Shown piece after piece: positions 17,804 to 28,902 of a stretch of DNA of 64,000 bases. The stretch covers positions 3,596,001-3,660,000 of the forward strand of contig NZ_CP020465.1 in the NCBI RefSeq assembly GCF_002076895.1, read 5' to 3'. The notes under the pieces were generated by a model that did not search any database, was not told the origin of the DNA, and worked only from the letters and a program-made list of their open reading frames with translations. The position numbers and the translations under genes were made by a program. The DNA comes from Cognaticolwellia beringensis. Lineage in GTDB: Bacteria > Pseudomonadota > Gammaproteobacteria > Enterobacterales > Alteromonadaceae. Every line of letters begins with the position of its first letter. The stretch's first letter is position 1.

Positions 17804-20800
17804 ATGCGACTCAAGCATATAAAATTGGCAGGTTTTAAATCCTTTGTCGATCCCACCAAAGTCCCCTTTGAACAACAAATGACCGCTATTGTTGGGCCAA
17901 ATGGCTGTGGAAAATCGAATATTATTGACGCTGTACGTTGGGTCTTAGGCGAAAGCTCTGCGAAAAACTTGCGCGGCGAAGCCATGACCGATGTTATTTT
18001 TAATGGTGCAGCTAGTCGAAAGCCGATTGGTCAAGCCAGTGTCGAGCTAGTGTTTGATAATACCCAAGGCCGTATTCAAGGCAACATGGCTGATCGTACT
18101 GAAGTGTCGGTGCGTCGAGTAGTGAATCGAGAAAGCACTAATACTTACTATTTAAATGGTACAAAATGTCGCCGACGCGATATTACCGATATCTTTTTAG
18201 GAACCGGTTTAGGTCCTCGCAGTTACGCTATTATCGAACAAGGGACTATTTCTCGCTTAATTGAATCGAAACCACAAGAATTACGCGTATTTATTGAAGA
18301 AGCCGCTGGCATTTCAAAATATAAAGAACGCCGTAAAGAAACAGAAACCAGAATACGCCATACCAGAGAAAATCTTGCAAGATTAAACGATATTCGTCTT
18401 GAGCTTGATGTTCAAATTGATAAATTGCATCAACAAGCACAAGCGGCTAAACGCTTTCGTACCTTAAAACAACAAGAGCGTAAATATAAAGCCGAGCTGG
18501 CGGTATTACGCTGGCAAAAATTTGATCAGCAACGTCAACTGCATCAAACGCGCATCGTAGCGTTGGAAAATAAAGTGGCAAGCCAAAATGCAGAGCTTAG
18601 TCAAAACGACTTATTGATCATTGAATTAAAAGCAACCATGAATGGATGTAATGATAATAATCAAACATTACATCAGCAAAAACTCAATGTAACGCAAGAT
18701 ATTGCCCGCGCAGAACAGCAAGTTAAATACTTAAAAGAACAATCAGAAAAAACTCAAACCGATAATGAGCTAACACAGCAACAATTACTAAATGCACAGC
18801 AATTAATTTTAGCCGAGCAAGTGCAATTGCAATTGTGTATCACCCAGTTAGATGATCAGCAACCCGAGTTGAAGTCCCTCGAAGCGGCACTGGAAGCGTG
18901 TCAAACTGAACTAGCGCAACAACAGGCCCAACAGAAAAAGTTGCAAAGCCAGTGGCAGCAACAACAGCAAAAGCGTAATGTTAATCAGCAGAAAAAATTA
19001 ACTTTGCATGCCAGTATTACTCAACAAGAAACTATTATTGAACAAGTTGCCCAACAAGTATTTAAGTTGCGTGAACAAATGGCCTTGCAGCCTTTAATAG
19101 ATACTGCAGAAAGTGCTGATGAGCAATATCAGCAACAAAAAGATATCGCTTTAGCAACGTTAACAGAGCTGAAAAAGCAACATAGCGAGTTGACTAATAA
19201 AGAAATAAACCTGCAACAAGCGTCTCAGCAGCTAAATCAGCAATTAGCGGTAGCTGCAGGTCAGCATGCTGTTAAAAATCAAGTAATTGAAAATTTAGAG
19301 TTAAAGCTTGCAGATAAGTCGCCTTGGAGTGAAAAACAAGCCGCATGGTTTAACAAGCAAAGTATTACAGATTTTGTCTCGTTACAAAGTCAGCTAGATG
19401 TTACCGAAGGTTGGGAGCAGGCGACAGAGGTTGTGCTATCTCATTGGTTAGCGGGCCATCTTGTTGATACATTACCGAACGCCGATGCTAACGGAAACTT
19501 AACTGCCGACAACTTATGTTTTGTTTATCAGAATATCGCAGAGAGTATTGAAAAAAATCTTGAACAAAGCATTGAACAAAGCATTGAGCAAAGTAGGGTT
19601 GACAAAAGTAAAAGTGCTGCAGCTGTAAAAAGCAACACATTAGCGAGTAAAGTGAGCGGGGTCAGTGCATTAACTGGTTACTTTGATGCTATTTTTCTAG
19701 CTGAAAATTACCTTGAAGCCAAGCAAAAGTTACCGGGCTTAGCAAGTCATGAAAGCGTTATTTGTCCTGATGGCACATGGCTACAACATCATATGCTGAC
19801 CAAGGGTAAACTTGAGCAAGGTTATGACTATATTAGTTTACAGCGTCAGCTTGAAAATGAACAAACTTCGCTTCAGCAAATACTGAAAAGCCAAGCAAAT
19901 ATCGAGCAGCAGCAAAATAAATATCTCGAGCTGTTGGCATTATTAAGCAATGAAAAAAGTCTGAATAGCGAAAGTGTCACGTTACAACAAACTAAACTTA
20001 ATGAGCTCGATAATGTCATTTCATTAAAAGCTCAAGCGAATCAACAACAACAAAGCCAGCAGAAAAAATTAGCAGAACAAGTTGAAGAATTGTACAAAAG
20101 TGAAGTTATTGCCAAGCAAAAACTAGCTGATTTTCAAGCACAATTAGCACAAATATCTGATGACACTGAAGATGACGTAGACGGTTTTTCTGAGCAACAA
20201 GAGCTGTTGCAACAATCGATAGAAATAATACAAACGCGCAGTCAAACATTACACCAAAATCGGCATCAGCTGAGTTTAGTGGTTGAACAGCTCAAAAGTC
20301 AGCGTATGCAACGTGAGCAAAGTATTCGTTCAAATCAAGAAAATGTTAACTTATTGACCCAAAGATTAACCAGTAATAGCCAAGTTTTTACTGACAATAG
20401 TCAGCCAATACAAAAATTTGAGCAGCAGTTACCACAGTGGCTTGATAACCTAACGGCGATTAATGAAAAGTTGGAATTTAATCAGAAGACCTTAAATGAC
20501 AGCCAAACACGTTTGGCAGAGCTAGAAATACAACAAAAAACCAGTCAAAATAAAATCAGTGGCTTTAATGAACAACTAGCGCGTTTACATTTAGACAGTG
20601 AAGGTTTTAAATTAAGGGCAGAAAGCACCTTAGAGGTATTAGCTGAACTTCAACAAAATATCGATAAAGTAGTTGAAGCCATGCCAGAAAACGCTAAAGA
20701 ATCGCTCTGGCAAGCGCATTTAATTAAGTTGGCTAAAGACATTCAAATGTTAGGGGCAATAAATTTAGCAGCAATTGAAGAGTATGAAACTCAGTTTGAG

Positions 20801-21364
20801 CGTAAAAGTTATCTTGACCAACAAGATCAAGACCTTAATAATGCAATAACTACGTTAGAAGCGGCAATTGCAAAAATAGATAAAGAAAGTCGTCATAAGT
20901 TTAAACTAACCTTTGATCAGGTTAATAAAGACCTACAGGTGCTATTTCCTAAGGTCTTTGGTGGTGGTCAAGCTTACTTAACGTTAACCGGTGAAGACCT
21001 ACTAGAAACAGGGGTCACCATCATGGCTAGACCGCCAGGTAAAAAAAATAGCACAATTCATCTATTATCTGGTGGAGAAAAAGCGCTGACCGCATTATCA
21101 TTAGTGTTCGCGATTTTTCGATTGAATCCTGCTCCATTTTGTTTACTTGATGAAGTGGATGCACCTTTAGATGATGCAAATGTCAGTCGTTTTTGTAATC
21201 TAGTGCGAGAAATGTCGCAAACAGTGCAATTTATATATATAAGTCATAATAAAATAGCTATGGAGATGGCGTCACATTTAACCGGAGTTACCATGTTTGA
21301 ACCAGGTGTTTCACGTATGGTAGCGGTTGATATAGACGAAGCAATCGCCATGGCAGAAGTATAA
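17804..21364 (+). CDS. smc: chromosome partition protein Smc
   Basis: A 1186-residue condensin ATPase. The N-terminal head starts MRLKHIKLAGFKSFVDPTKV with Walker A GPNGCGKS; two long Gln/Glu-rich coiled coils flank a hinge at about residues 505-690; the C-terminal head has LLSGGEKALTALSLVFAIFR and the Walker B/D-loop CLLDEVDAPLDDAN. Smc with ScpA and ScpB compacts and segregates the chromosome; enterics and vibrios use MukBEF instead. I use the ATG at 17804 since homologues begin MRLKxIKLAGFKSF; an upstream TTG at 17783 is unlikely. A short 12-bp tandem repeat (EQSI units) lies inside the hinge at about 19557-19592. It heads smc-zipA-ligA; zipA starts 14 bp later. Confidence 0.97.
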   Translation: MRLKHIKLAGFKSFVDPTKVPFEQQMTAIVGPNGCGKSNIIDAVRWVLGESSAKNLRGEAMTDVIFNGAASRKPIGQASVELVFDNTQGRIQGNMADRTEVSVRRVVNRESTNTYYLNGTKCRRRDITDIFLGTGLGPRSYAIIEQGTISRLIESKPQELRVFIEEAAGISKYKERRKETETRIRHTRENLARLNDIRLELDVQIDKLHQQAQAAKRFRTLKQQERKYKAELAVLRWQKFDQQRQLHQTRIVALENKVASQNAELSQNDLLIIELKATMNGCNDNNQTLHQQKLNVTQDIARAEQQVKYLKEQSEKTQTDNELTQQQLLNAQQLILAEQVQLQLCITQLDDQQPELKSLEAALEACQTELAQQQAQQKKLQSQWQQQQQKRNVNQQKKLTLHASITQQETIIEQVAQQVFKLREQMALQPLIDTAESADEQYQQQKDIALATLTELKKQHSELTNKEINLQQASQQLNQQLAVAAGQHAVKNQVIENLELKLADKSPWSEKQAAWFNKQSITDFVSLQSQLDVTEGWEQATEVVLSHWLAGHLVDTLPNADANGNLTADNLCFVYQNIAESIEKNLEQSIEQSIEQSRVDKSKSAAAVKSNTLASKVSGVSALTGYFDAIFLAENYLEAKQKLPGLASHESVICPDGTWLQHHMLTKGKLEQGYDYISLQRQLENEQTSLQQILKSQANIEQQQNKYLELLALLSNEKSLNSESVTLQQTKLNELDNVISLKAQANQQQQSQQKKLAEQVEELYKSEVIAKQKLADFQAQLAQISDDTEDDVDGFSEQQELLQQSIEIIQTRSQTLHQNRHQLSLVVEQLKSQRMQREQSIRSNQENVNLLTQRLTSNSQVFTDNSQPIQKFEQQLPQWLDNLTAINEKLEFNQKTLNDSQTRLAELEIQQKTSQNKISGFNEQLARLHLDSEGFKLRAESTLEVLAELQQNIDKVVEAMPENAKESLWQAHLIKLAKDIQMLGAINLAAIEEYETQFERKSYLDQQDQDLNNAITTLEAAIAKIDKESRHKFKLTFDQVNKDLQVLFPKVFGGGQAYLTLTGEDLLETGVTIMARPPGKKNSTIHLLSGGEKALTALSLVFAIFRLNPAPFCLLDEVDAPLDDANVSRFCNLVREMSQTVQFIYISHNKIAMEMASHLTGVTMFEPGVSRMVAVDIDEAIAMAEV

Positions 21365-21378
21365 GAATAGGCTAGGTA

Positions 21379-22506
21379 ATGGAAGATAATTTCAGAAATA
21401 CATTAATTATTATCAGTGCTCTCGTAATAGCAGCCATTTTCATTCATGGTTATTGGACTATTAGAAAACATAAAAACCCATATAAATTAAAGACTAAAGT
21501 TGATCCTGTCGCGCCACAGTCACGTGGTTTTGATGGTTCAGGATTTGATCAAGATGGCGTAAGTAAACCTAAGGTTGTTGGTGCTAATGCCCAGCGCGAT
21601 GATATTTCTGTAAAGTCTCATCTTGTTGAAGGTAGTAGAAATTTTCATAGTGATGAACCTATGCCATCTGAAGTTCCTCCAGGGGCGTTTGAGATTAAAC
21701 CTCAAGGACAACGTGACGATTTTGGTGTACTACTTAATGATACCGAGGCAGTGCCTGAGCATTTAAAACAACAAGCTTTGTCGGATGCACCCGATTATGA
21801 AGGTGACTTCTTCCCTGAAGCTGAAGATACACCTTCGGTTGCAGATGAAGTCGTTATTAAAAAGCCAGTATATTCTGAACCTGTATATCAGCAACCCGTG
21901 ACACAGGCAAAACCAGAAGTTCTAGTGAATAAACCTGTTGCCCGTAAAAAAAATGTTCATGCACCTAAAGTTAAACGTAATCAAATGGAAATAAACTTCG
22001 GTGATGAAGCTGTAAAGGATATGCCTAGTATGTCGGCCACGCAGGAAAATAAAAAACCTGCTGCTGTCGAGGTTGAGCCACAAGTTATTGTACTCTCGGT
22101 TGTTATGCCTCAAGGACTTTCTATGTCAGGTGCTGCGTTATTGCCGACACTACTGACTTTAGGGATGAAATACGGGGAAATGAATATATTTCATCGTCAC
22201 CAAGATAATGCGGGTAATGGAAAAGTGACCTTCAGCCTTGCTAATATGATGAATCCGGGTACATTTGACCTTGATGATATCGAAAACTTTAGCACACAAG
22301 GTATTACGCTTTTTATGACCTTACCTAATCCTGGTGATGCATTTGAAGTGTTTGAGCAAATGCTAAATGCTGCGAAGCAACTTGCCGTAGAGTTTCGTGG
22401 GCAATTGTTGGATCACAAACGTAGCGTTATGACCAAGCAAACTGAGCAGCATTATATCGGTCTTATTCGCGAGTTTGAACGCAAGAGTCGTATCGGCTCA
22501 CTGTAA
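21379..22506 (+). CDS. zipA: cell division protein ZipA
   Basis: A 375-residue division protein. A single N-terminal membrane helix (NTLIIISALVIAAIFIHGYW, residues 7-26) is followed by a basic patch, a long Pro/Glu/Val-rich flexible linker and, from about residue 235, the ZipA FtsZ-binding domain (VVMPQGLSMSGAALLPTLL, TLGMKYGEMNIFHRH, ITLFMTLPNPGDAFEVFEQM). ZipA tethers FtsZ filaments to the inner membrane early in division. Linker length varies widely in the family. It sits 14 bp after smc, and ligA follows after 92 bp, the same order as in many gammaproteobacteria. Confidence 0.95.
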   Translation: MEDNFRNTLIIISALVIAAIFIHGYWTIRKHKNPYKLKTKVDPVAPQSRGFDGSGFDQDGVSKPKVVGANAQRDDISVKSHLVEGSRNFHSDEPMPSEVPPGAFEIKPQGQRDDFGVLLNDTEAVPEHLKQQALSDAPDYEGDFFPEAEDTPSVADEVVIKKPVYSEPVYQQPVTQAKPEVLVNKPVARKKNVHAPKVKRNQMEINFGDEAVKDMPSMSATQENKKPAAVEVEPQVIVLSVVMPQGLSMSGAALLPTLLTLGMKYGEMNIFHRHQDNAGNGKVTFSLANMMNPGTFDLDDIENFSTQGITLFMTLPNPGDAFEVFEQMLNAAKQLAVEFRGQLLDHKRSVMTKQTEQHYIGLIREFERKSRIGSL

Positions 22507-22530
22507 ATTTTCACCCCCGATAAACTTCAT

Positions 22531-22567
22531 CGTCAATAATGTGTAAAACTACGGCACATTATTGACG
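22531..22567 (+). other. 13-bp perfect stem-loop between zipA and ligA
   Basis: CGTCAATAATGTG (22531-22543), an 11-base loop, and the exact complement CACATTATTGACG (22555-22567). No T run follows, so it is not a standard terminator; it may be an RNA processing or stability element or a protein site. Confidence 0.7.
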
Positions 22568-22595
22568 GTAACTTACTCACTTTCTAAGTAAATAA

Positions 22596-24677
<2,082 letters not shown>

Positions 24678-24689
24678 TCATTTTACTTG

Positions 24690-25058
24690 CTAAATAGCCA
24701 AGCGCACAAAGGCATATATAAACAAAACTATCGGTAAAGGCAGTAATATTGTAAAGAGTATTGTTTCACACCATTCAATGGTTCGGTAGAACTTAAACCA
24801 AGCGAGATTTTCTTCTCGCGTTGACGGTAGTACCTGAAAGAAAAACATAAACGCAGCAACGACTAAGCTTTCAATGGCAACAAACAATATCAGTATTGCT
24901 AACCAAACCAGCACGCTAGGGGTTTTTAGTTGAATTTGTGACTGTAAGCCTATAAAAAGCACAAAGAAGAATATACTCCAGGCTAAAAGTTGCCATTTAA
25001 AACGGGCGAATGTAATCGCGATATAATTAAAAAGTTCTGGACTGATTGAAGATAGCAT
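24690..25058 (-). CDS. small integral membrane protein, function unknown
   Basis: A 122-residue protein with three hydrophobic helices (WQLLAWSIFFFVLFIGL, VLVWLAILILFVAIESLVVA and ILFTILLPLPIVLFIYAF). Between helices two and three a short polar loop reads PSTREENLAWFKFYRTIEW. I do not recognise a family. AGGAG lies 13 bases before the ATG, a rather long spacing. It stands alone, convergent with ligA at 12 bp. It could be a member of a lineage-specific family; no role is proposed. Confidence 0.6.
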   Translation of the reverse strand: MLSSISPELFNYIAITFARFKWQLLAWSIFFFVLFIGLQSQIQLKTPSVLVWLAILILFVAIESLVVAAFMFFFQVLPSTREENLAWFKFYRTIEWCETILFTILLPLPIVLFIYAFVRLAI

Positions 25059-25124
25059 TTAGTGAAAAGCAACTCCTGCTGATTGTTGATAAAGTAAATA
25101 AGAAAGAATTTGAAAAATCATGTT

Positions 25125-25154
25125 TATACCAAGTTGATTAATTAACTTAGTATA
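25125..25154. repeat. inverted repeat of the ATACCAA type
   Basis: TATAC-C-AAGTT, loop GATTAATT, AACTT-A-GTATA: ten pairs and one mismatch. It lies in the 290-bp gap before the 2H-like gene, which otherwise shows nothing clear. Similar to dyads at 9363-9402 and 10633-10693. Confidence 0.5.
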
Positions 25155-25349
25155 AATGCTATGTTTTAGATTCAGCATAACGTTAAATATTAACAATACT
25201 CAAGTATATCGACTAACGCGATGAAATGTCAGTGATACTATTACAGTACACAATAAAATTTAACTTGTGTGTATTGGTAGATGTAAACTTTTTTGACATA
25301 CCGGCGCTTTAGTACAGAATAAAATAGATAACATTAATTTGAGAGCATC

Positions 25350-26093
25350 ATGAAACTAGGTAGTCGAACGAATATTAATATAAAGTTTACAGCCATTACT
25401 TTTCTCTGCATTAGTAGTATAGCTTCAGCGACTACTGCATTGGATGAGCATACAAACAATCATCAAGATAAATCGTCCATCACGTCAGGGCATAAAGCGA
25501 CTTTAATTACGGGTGGTAATATTGCTGAAAATAGCAATACTGAAGAACCACATAAACCGCTAACGGCAAAACAAAAAGCGACACCGTTAGCGAGAGTGTT
25601 AGCGCAATCGGATAATCAATTATTAGAAAGCCCGTTTAACGAAGATAGAACATTGAATTTAGAGATTAGTGAGCTTAGAGATAACAGCGGTTTAGTTTAT
25701 TTAGGTGGTAAAGTTTCAATCGCTGAACTGAGTCGTTATTTAGAGCAATTAAAAACTGAGCTAGGTGAAGAGCAGTTTGCTATATATCGTCAGCACCAAG
25801 CGGCACGTGATCAGCAAACCTTTCATGTTACCTTGGTAAATCCATATGAATATCAAACTATTGATAAAGCTAAATTAACAACGCAGACACAATTTCGTGT
25901 CATTTTACATGGTTTAGGACGAGTCGAAAATGACGATAAAAAGAGTTACTTTGTTGTTGCCTCTTCGCCTGATGGCCAATTTATCCGTCAAAAATTATTG
26001 TTAAAAAATAAAGATTTTCATGTCACTTTAGGTTTTTTCCCTGATGACATTTATGGGGTGAGTAAAGGTCGTGACACGCTAATGAACAAATAA
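25350..26093 (+). CDS. exported 2H-phosphoesterase-like protein
   Basis: A 247-residue protein with a signal peptide (MKLGSRTNINIKFTAITFLC, ending near ASA at 27) and a polar linker of about 60 residues. Residues 100-235 carry two HVTL motifs, TFHVTLVNP (His159) and DFHVTLGFF (His224), each after a beta-strand-like segment. Paired H-x-T/S-h motifs are the hallmark of the 2H phosphoesterase fold, which opens cyclic nucleotides or 2',3'-cyclic phosphates; it resembles the bacterial forms called Swiss-Army-Knife 2H domains. If active it would work in the periplasm, which is unusual. The substrate is unknown. GAGAG precedes the ATG. It is monocistronic, 115 bp before the spondin-domain genes. The signature is visible, but the fold assignment is inference. 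Confidence 0.6.
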   Translation: MKLGSRTNINIKFTAITFLCISSIASATTALDEHTNNHQDKSSITSGHKATLITGGNIAENSNTEEPHKPLTAKQKATPLARVLAQSDNQLLESPFNEDRTLNLEISELRDNSGLVYLGGKVSIAELSRYLEQLKTELGEEQFAIYRQHQAARDQQTFHVTLVNPYEYQTIDKAKLTTQTQFRVILHGLGRVENDDKKSYFVVASSPDGQFIRQKLLLKNKDFHVTLGFFPDDIYGVSKGRDTLMNK

Positions 26094-26117
26094 ATTTCAT
26101 TACTTTTAATTTATAAA

Positions 26118-26139
26118 ATTGTGATACATTTGTGATAAC
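26118..26139 (+). promoter_or_regulatory. 11-bp-phased direct repeat upstream of the spondin genes
   Basis: ATTGTGATACA (26118-26128) is followed at once by TTTGTGATAAC (26129-26139), matching at 8-9 of 11 positions and spaced one DNA turn. This layout suits OmpR-type regulators; one such regulator is encoded 2 kb downstream. The first spondin-domain gene starts 69 bp later. Confidence 0.35.
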
Positions 26140-26208
26140 TCCGTGAAAGTTTAGCCATGTTTGCTTTGCATACTAATTGTGAAATCATTTAGTCATCAAG
26201 GGAAACTT

Positions 26209-27039
26209 ATGAAACTTATTAAAGCCGCATCGGCTATTGCACTAGCGTGTTCAAGCTCAGTGCTAATGGCGCAAACCATTGATATTCAAATTACCAACCT
26301 TACACATGCTCAACACTTTACGCCACGTTTAGTGATAGCGCATGATAATACCGTTGACGCTTTTGAGCCAGGCCTTGAGGCAACATCTGCTTTAGCTTGG
26401 CTTGCCGAAGCTGGGGTGATTGACGATGCTCAAAATGCAGCATCTTCTGGACAGAACTTTGAAGCACTTTTAGGCCCAACAGATACCGATAATAGCTCAA
26501 ATACTTGGCATCGTATTGATGGTTTAAGCGCACCATCAAGCACTGAAAACTATTCATTTGATACTATGGATAAATCTCACCTTTCTATCTTAGCTATGCT
26601 CATACCAACCAATGATGCCTTTGTTGGCTTAGACAGCATTAAAATACCCACTACTCCTGGCACTTATACTTATATGGTGAACGCCTATGACGCAGGTACC
26701 GAGTTAAATGACGAATTAAATAGCATGCGTACTGACATCGTTGAACAAGGTGGTACACCGCTTGGTGGTTATGGTGCACCAGGTGTTGCGGGTGCAGGTG
26801 CCTCTCCAGTGCCATTAGGTGTTGGTGGAATGGGTGTTGCGGCCAAAGTAGGTTTTGCACAAGACGGCACGGCAATTGGCGCTAATGAAGTGGTAGATGG
26901 TACAGACGGCCCAGTGCATATTCATAGAAATGTTTTAGGTGATACCAGCCTTACTGATGGTGCTAGCGATTTACAGTCGACAGAGCATCGTTGGTTGAAC
27001 CCTGTTGCGCGCGTAACTATTACTATCCCAGCACCTTAA
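26209..27039 (+). CDS. exported spondin-domain protein
   Basis: A 276-residue protein with a signal peptide (MKLIKAASAIALACSSSVLM, cleaved after AQ or MA) and a spondin-N-like domain: IDIQITNLTHAQHFTPRLVI at the start, then FEPGLEATSALAWLAEAG, AMLIPTNDAFVGLDSIKIP and a VARVTITI end. Spondin_N domains are known from animal extracellular matrix proteins and from many marine bacterial secreted proteins of unknown role; in the first they bind membranes or matrix, and some coordinate calcium. A Gly/Ala-rich loop (residues 185-220) has a low-complexity look. The ATG at 26209 has AAGGGA upstream. It is followed 17 bp later by a lipoprotein of the same family, so the two form an operon. Confidence 0.75.
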   Translation: MKLIKAASAIALACSSSVLMAQTIDIQITNLTHAQHFTPRLVIAHDNTVDAFEPGLEATSALAWLAEAGVIDDAQNAASSGQNFEALLGPTDTDNSSNTWHRIDGLSAPSSTENYSFDTMDKSHLSILAMLIPTNDAFVGLDSIKIPTTPGTYTYMVNAYDAGTELNDELNSMRTDIVEQGGTPLGGYGAPGVAGAGASPVPLGVGGMGVAAKVGFAQDGTAIGANEVVDGTDGPVHIHRNVLGDTSLTDGASDLQSTEHRWLNPVARVTITIPAP

Positions 27040-27056
27040 TTTAGGGAGGATTGATC

Positions 27057-27890
27057 ATGAATATGAACAAACTAAGTTTAGCTTTACTGCCACTTATTGC
27101 TGTATTAGCAACGGGTTGTGGTGGCGATGATGGCGAGAATGGCGCTACAGGTCCAGCAGGTAGTGCTGGCGTTGACGGGACAAATGGCAGCGATGGCACA
27201 AATGGCGCTGACGGTACCAATGGCAACCTTGCGGTTTACACCGTACAGTTAACTAACTTAACTTATGGCCAACCATTTTCGCCGGCAGCTGTAGTGTTAC
27301 ATGAACCAGGCTTCAACACTTTTATAGATGGTGAAACGGCAAGTTTAGGGTTAGAACAACTTGCTGAAGGTGGTGATCCCACCGGGCTGATGTCGGAAGC
27401 TTTAGCGGCAACTCAATATTTAGATGCAGTAACTACGCCTGGAGCAACACCGCCAAGGTCTATAGGGGTAATGTCGACATTATTAGTGCCACTTTTAGAT
27501 ATTGATGACTTACGCATTAGTTTTACCACCATGTTGGTTGATACTAATGATGCGTTTACGGGCCTGAATTCGGCCAACATCAGTAACATGACGGTTGGCC
27601 AGACTATCAGCTTTATGGCGCCTACTTGGGATGCAGGCACTGAAGCAAATACGGAAACGGCAAGTACAATGCCGGGGCCAGCAGCAAGTGGTGCCGGTGG
27701 AGGTGGAGCAAGTGCAGGTTTTGATGCTACCCGTGACGATCTTTTTGATCTGGTTCACTTTCACCGTGGTGTTGTTACTAGTGCCAATGCAAGTGATGGC
27801 AGTAAAGAAGGTTTGAGCACCTCGGTACTAACTGAAGCTGACCGTTGGGATAACCCAACAGCCCGTATAGTTGTAACCCGAACACGATAA
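27057..27890 (+). CDS. spondin-domain lipoprotein with a collagen-like linker
   Basis: A 277-residue protein starting at the ATG at 27057 with AGGGAGGA upstream. The signal ends in the lipobox LATGC (Cys near residue 21), so it is lipid-anchored. Next comes a Gly-x-y collagen-like stretch of about ten triplets (GENGATGPAGSAGVDGTNGS and on), then a spondin-N-like domain (YTVQLTNLTYGQPFSPAAVV, MLVDTNDAFTGLNSANIS, ending ARIVVTRTR). The domain is clearly related to the upstream gene product, so a duplication is likely; one copy is released and one is anchored. The collagen-like spacer may hold the domain away from the membrane. Function unknown; adhesion or matrix contact is a guess. Confidence 0.75.
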   Translation: MNMNKLSLALLPLIAVLATGCGGDDGENGATGPAGSAGVDGTNGSDGTNGADGTNGNLAVYTVQLTNLTYGQPFSPAAVVLHEPGFNTFIDGETASLGLEQLAEGGDPTGLMSEALAATQYLDAVTTPGATPPRSIGVMSTLLVPLLDIDDLRISFTTMLVDTNDAFTGLNSANISNMTVGQTISFMAPTWDAGTEANTETASTMPGPAASGAGGGGASAGFDATRDDLFDLVHFHRGVVTSANASDGSKEGLSTSVLTEADRWDNPTARIVVTRTR

Positions 27891-27895
27891 AAGGC

Positions 27896-27924
27896 TAAGT
27901 GTTTAGCGAGATGTTGAACACTTA
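27896..27924 (+). terminator. weak terminator-like hairpin after the spondin genes
   Basis: TAAGTGTT (27896-27903) and AACACTTA (27917-27924) form an eight-pair stem followed by an A/T-rich TATTTATT rather than a clean T run. It could end the two-gene operon. Confidence 0.4.
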
Positions 27925-28048
27925 TATTTATTACAAAGTCTACATTTAATTGCTTTTGGATTAAATACGAGAGTCATTGGTAAAAACCACGAAAGTATTT
28001 CTGTGCTTACAAGTTCTTATAAACAGGGTACAGAAATTAATTGAGTTT

Positions 28049-28082
28049 ATTACGCATAAATTACGCATAAATGATGCGTAAT
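28049..28082. promoter_or_regulatory. tandem 11-bp repeat plus inverted copy upstream of the response regulator
   Basis: ATTACGCATAA occurs twice in direct contact (28049-28059, 28060-28070), followed after three bases by the inverted copy ATGCGTAAT (28074-28082). Exact 11-bp phasing is what OmpR/PhoB-type regulators usually bind. It lies about 95 bp before the response-regulator gene, so autoregulation is plausible. Confidence 0.45.
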
Positions 28083-28176
28083 AAAGCATATAAAACTCTC
28101 TTAAGTGATTTTAAAATCTATTAAATCCACTCTGTGCCACGTTCTTGTCAAAAAGATAATAATAATGGAGCAGAGC

Positions 28177-28902
28177 ATGGATACCATACTGGTTGTTGAA
28201 GACGATCAAGATATTGCTGATTTGGTTACTTTAACCTTAAAAGAAATCGGCGTAACGGTTGAACATTGTTTATCTGGCGAAGTAGCCTTAGAAAAACTAG
28301 CACATAATCAATATGACTTAGTGATGCTTGATGTCATGTTACCCGGTATATCTGGTTTAGATGTTTGTCGGCAATTACGTGAGCAAAAGCCCGAACAGGT
28401 GATTTTAATGGTAACCTCAAGAAACAGTGAAATTGATCGTGTATTAGGCCTTGAGTTAGGGGCTGACGACTACATGACTAAACCTTTTAGCGTCCGAGAA
28501 CTTCAGGCTAGAGTACGAAGTCAGTTACGTCGAGTACATTTATTATCAAAAATTAGCCAGCAACAATTAGAGAAACAATCACCTGAGCAGTATTTGACTT
28601 TAGGTACATTGAAAATCGATTGCCTGTCTCATCTTGTAACACTGAACGGACAGAATGTTGAACTGACTTCAACTGAATTTGACTTACTTTTCTATTTAGC
28701 ATCACATCCTGACCAAGTGTTTTCTCGTGAGCAGTTGTTAAGTTCAGTGTGGGGATATCACCATAGTGGTTATGAACATACAGTAAACTCACACATTAAC
28801 CGTTTACGAAATAAAGTTGAAACCAATGCGACTAAGCCTGAAATAGTCCAAACCGTTTGGGGCGTAGGTTATAAACTTTGCCGCCATGGTGTTGCGGCGT
28901 GA
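28177..28902 (+). CDS. OmpR-family response regulator
   Basis: A 241-residue two-domain regulator. The receiver (residues 1-120) has the acidic pair Glu8-Asp9-Asp10, the phosphoacceptor Asp52 in DLVMLDVMLPG and Lys102 in DYMTKPF. The C-terminal winged helix (from about 140) has LTSTEFDLLFYLASHPDQVF and HINRLRNKVE, typical of OmpR/PhoB proteins. The ATG at 28177 is chosen because GGAG is six bases upstream and the receiver then starts normally (MDTILVVEDDQD). It overlaps the sensor kinase gene as GTGA. It follows the spondin genes by 286 bp and may control them, given phased repeats upstream of both. The signal is unknown. Confidence 0.93.
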   Translation: MDTILVVEDDQDIADLVTLTLKEIGVTVEHCLSGEVALEKLAHNQYDLVMLDVMLPGISGLDVCRQLREQKPEQVILMVTSRNSEIDRVLGLELGADDYMTKPFSVRELQARVRSQLRRVHLLSKISQQQLEKQSPEQYLTLGTLKIDCLSHLVTLNGQNVELTSTEFDLLFYLASHPDQVFSREQLLSSVWGYHHSGYEHTVNSHINRLRNKVETNATKPEIVQTVWGVGYKLCRHGVAA

